Origin: DASZZV01 sp035544835
GTDB taxonomy: Bacteria > Acidobacteriota > Thermoanaerobaculia > Gp7-AA8
Length of the DNA: 13,251 bases
Direction of reading: 5' to 3'
Assembly (NCBI GenBank): GCA_035544835.1
Contig: DASZZV010000238.1
Span: forward strand, 1-13,251
In this document: one piece after another, positions 13,101 to 13,251 of the stretch
Numbering within the stretch: position 1 is the first letter of the stretch
Layout: every line of letters starts with the position of its first letter
Program-made: the position numbers and the translations under genes
Notes under the pieces: model-generated
What the model was told of the DNA's origin: nothing
The model's input: the letters and a program-made list of their open reading frames with translations, nothing else
Database searches by the model: none

Positions 13101-13224
13101 TGTCATCCCAAGCCGCAGCGAGGGATCTGGGCGGGGGCCCTTCCATCGTGGTGCTCGCAAACATTTTCGATTGCCAAGGGTCTAAGGCCCCCGCCCAGAT
13201 CCCTCGCTGCGGCTCGGGATGACA
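13101..13224. repeat. Palindromic repeat with 39-bp arms upstream of yicC
   Basis: The arms 13101-13139 and 13186-13224 match at 38 of 39 positions as reverse complements. Each starts TGTCATCCC, includes AGCCGCAGCGAGGGATCTGG and ends GGCGGGGGCC at the inner side. The loop is 46 nt. The outer part is the same family as the recJ-accA hairpin (2251-2286), and the inner GGGCGGGGGCC part is specific to this copy. It is about 230 nt from the yicC start. Confidence 0.9.
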
Positions 13225-13251
13225 CCCACCCAGTTTCTTTTCTCAGTGGCA

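Noticed and set aside
12885..13164. Small minus-strand frames upstream of yicC
   Set aside because: The peptides (for example PSLRLGMTH and SFAAAQD) are translations of the dispersed palindromes and the AATTGAAA repeat.

Overview
The window reads as a GC-rich chromosomal segment of a Gram-negative bacterium. It combines a conserved housekeeping gene cluster, all on the minus strand, with an unusually heavy load of palindromic repeats. A partial lptC-like gene argues for an outer membrane with LPS transport. The order yicC, gmk, rpoZ, coaBC, family-4 uracil-DNA glycosylase, priA, and the style of the dispersed repeats, recall Acidobacteriota or a related metagenomic lineage. That placement is an inference from general knowledge; there is no rRNA or marker here that settles it.

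Layout, read right to left in the direction of transcription. 13251-12873: non-coding repeat DNA upstream of yicC. 12872-9932: a tightly overlapped operon of yicC (RNase), gmk (guanylate kinase), rpoZ (RNA polymerase omega) and coaBC (CoA biosynthesis). 9927-9030: an 898-bp element with 15-bp terminal inverted repeats, packed with hairpins, that holds the wreck of an IS200/REP-associated (Y1, HUH) transposase. 8955-8273: a plus-strand two-gene module, a MNT/AbiEii-type nucleotidyltransferase and a small basic protein, next to one copy of a large palindromic repeat (D2). 8052-7369: family-4 uracil-DNA glycosylase. 7368-6782: a nested set of inverted repeats. 6781-4340: priA. 4322-4182: a second copy of the large palindrome (D1), placed between priA and a convergent plus-strand hypothetical gene (3628-4152). 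3627-3276: a GGCACG-rich inverted repeat. 3275-1: accA, recJ and lptC, where recJ and lptC are 2 nt apart.

The housekeeping genes cover fatty-acid initiation (AccA), CoA synthesis (CoaBC), nucleotide supply (Gmk), transcription (RpoZ), RNA turnover (YicC), DNA repair and replication restart (UDG, RecJ, PriA) and envelope biogenesis (LptC). The accessory DNA sits almost entirely in the gaps. Where it touches a gene it abuts a stop codon or extends an open frame upstream of the probable start, so the starts of recJ, udg and priA were chosen well inside the longest open frames.

The most notable material is 6815-7264 and 9030-9927. Several repeat families there are built from the same unit, a perfect 5-8 bp stem with a 4-nt loop, usually present as an inverted pair, and they surround a transposase relic whose family is known to act on such hairpins. 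The nucleotidyltransferase plus 70-aa pair is the best candidate for a little-described functional system.
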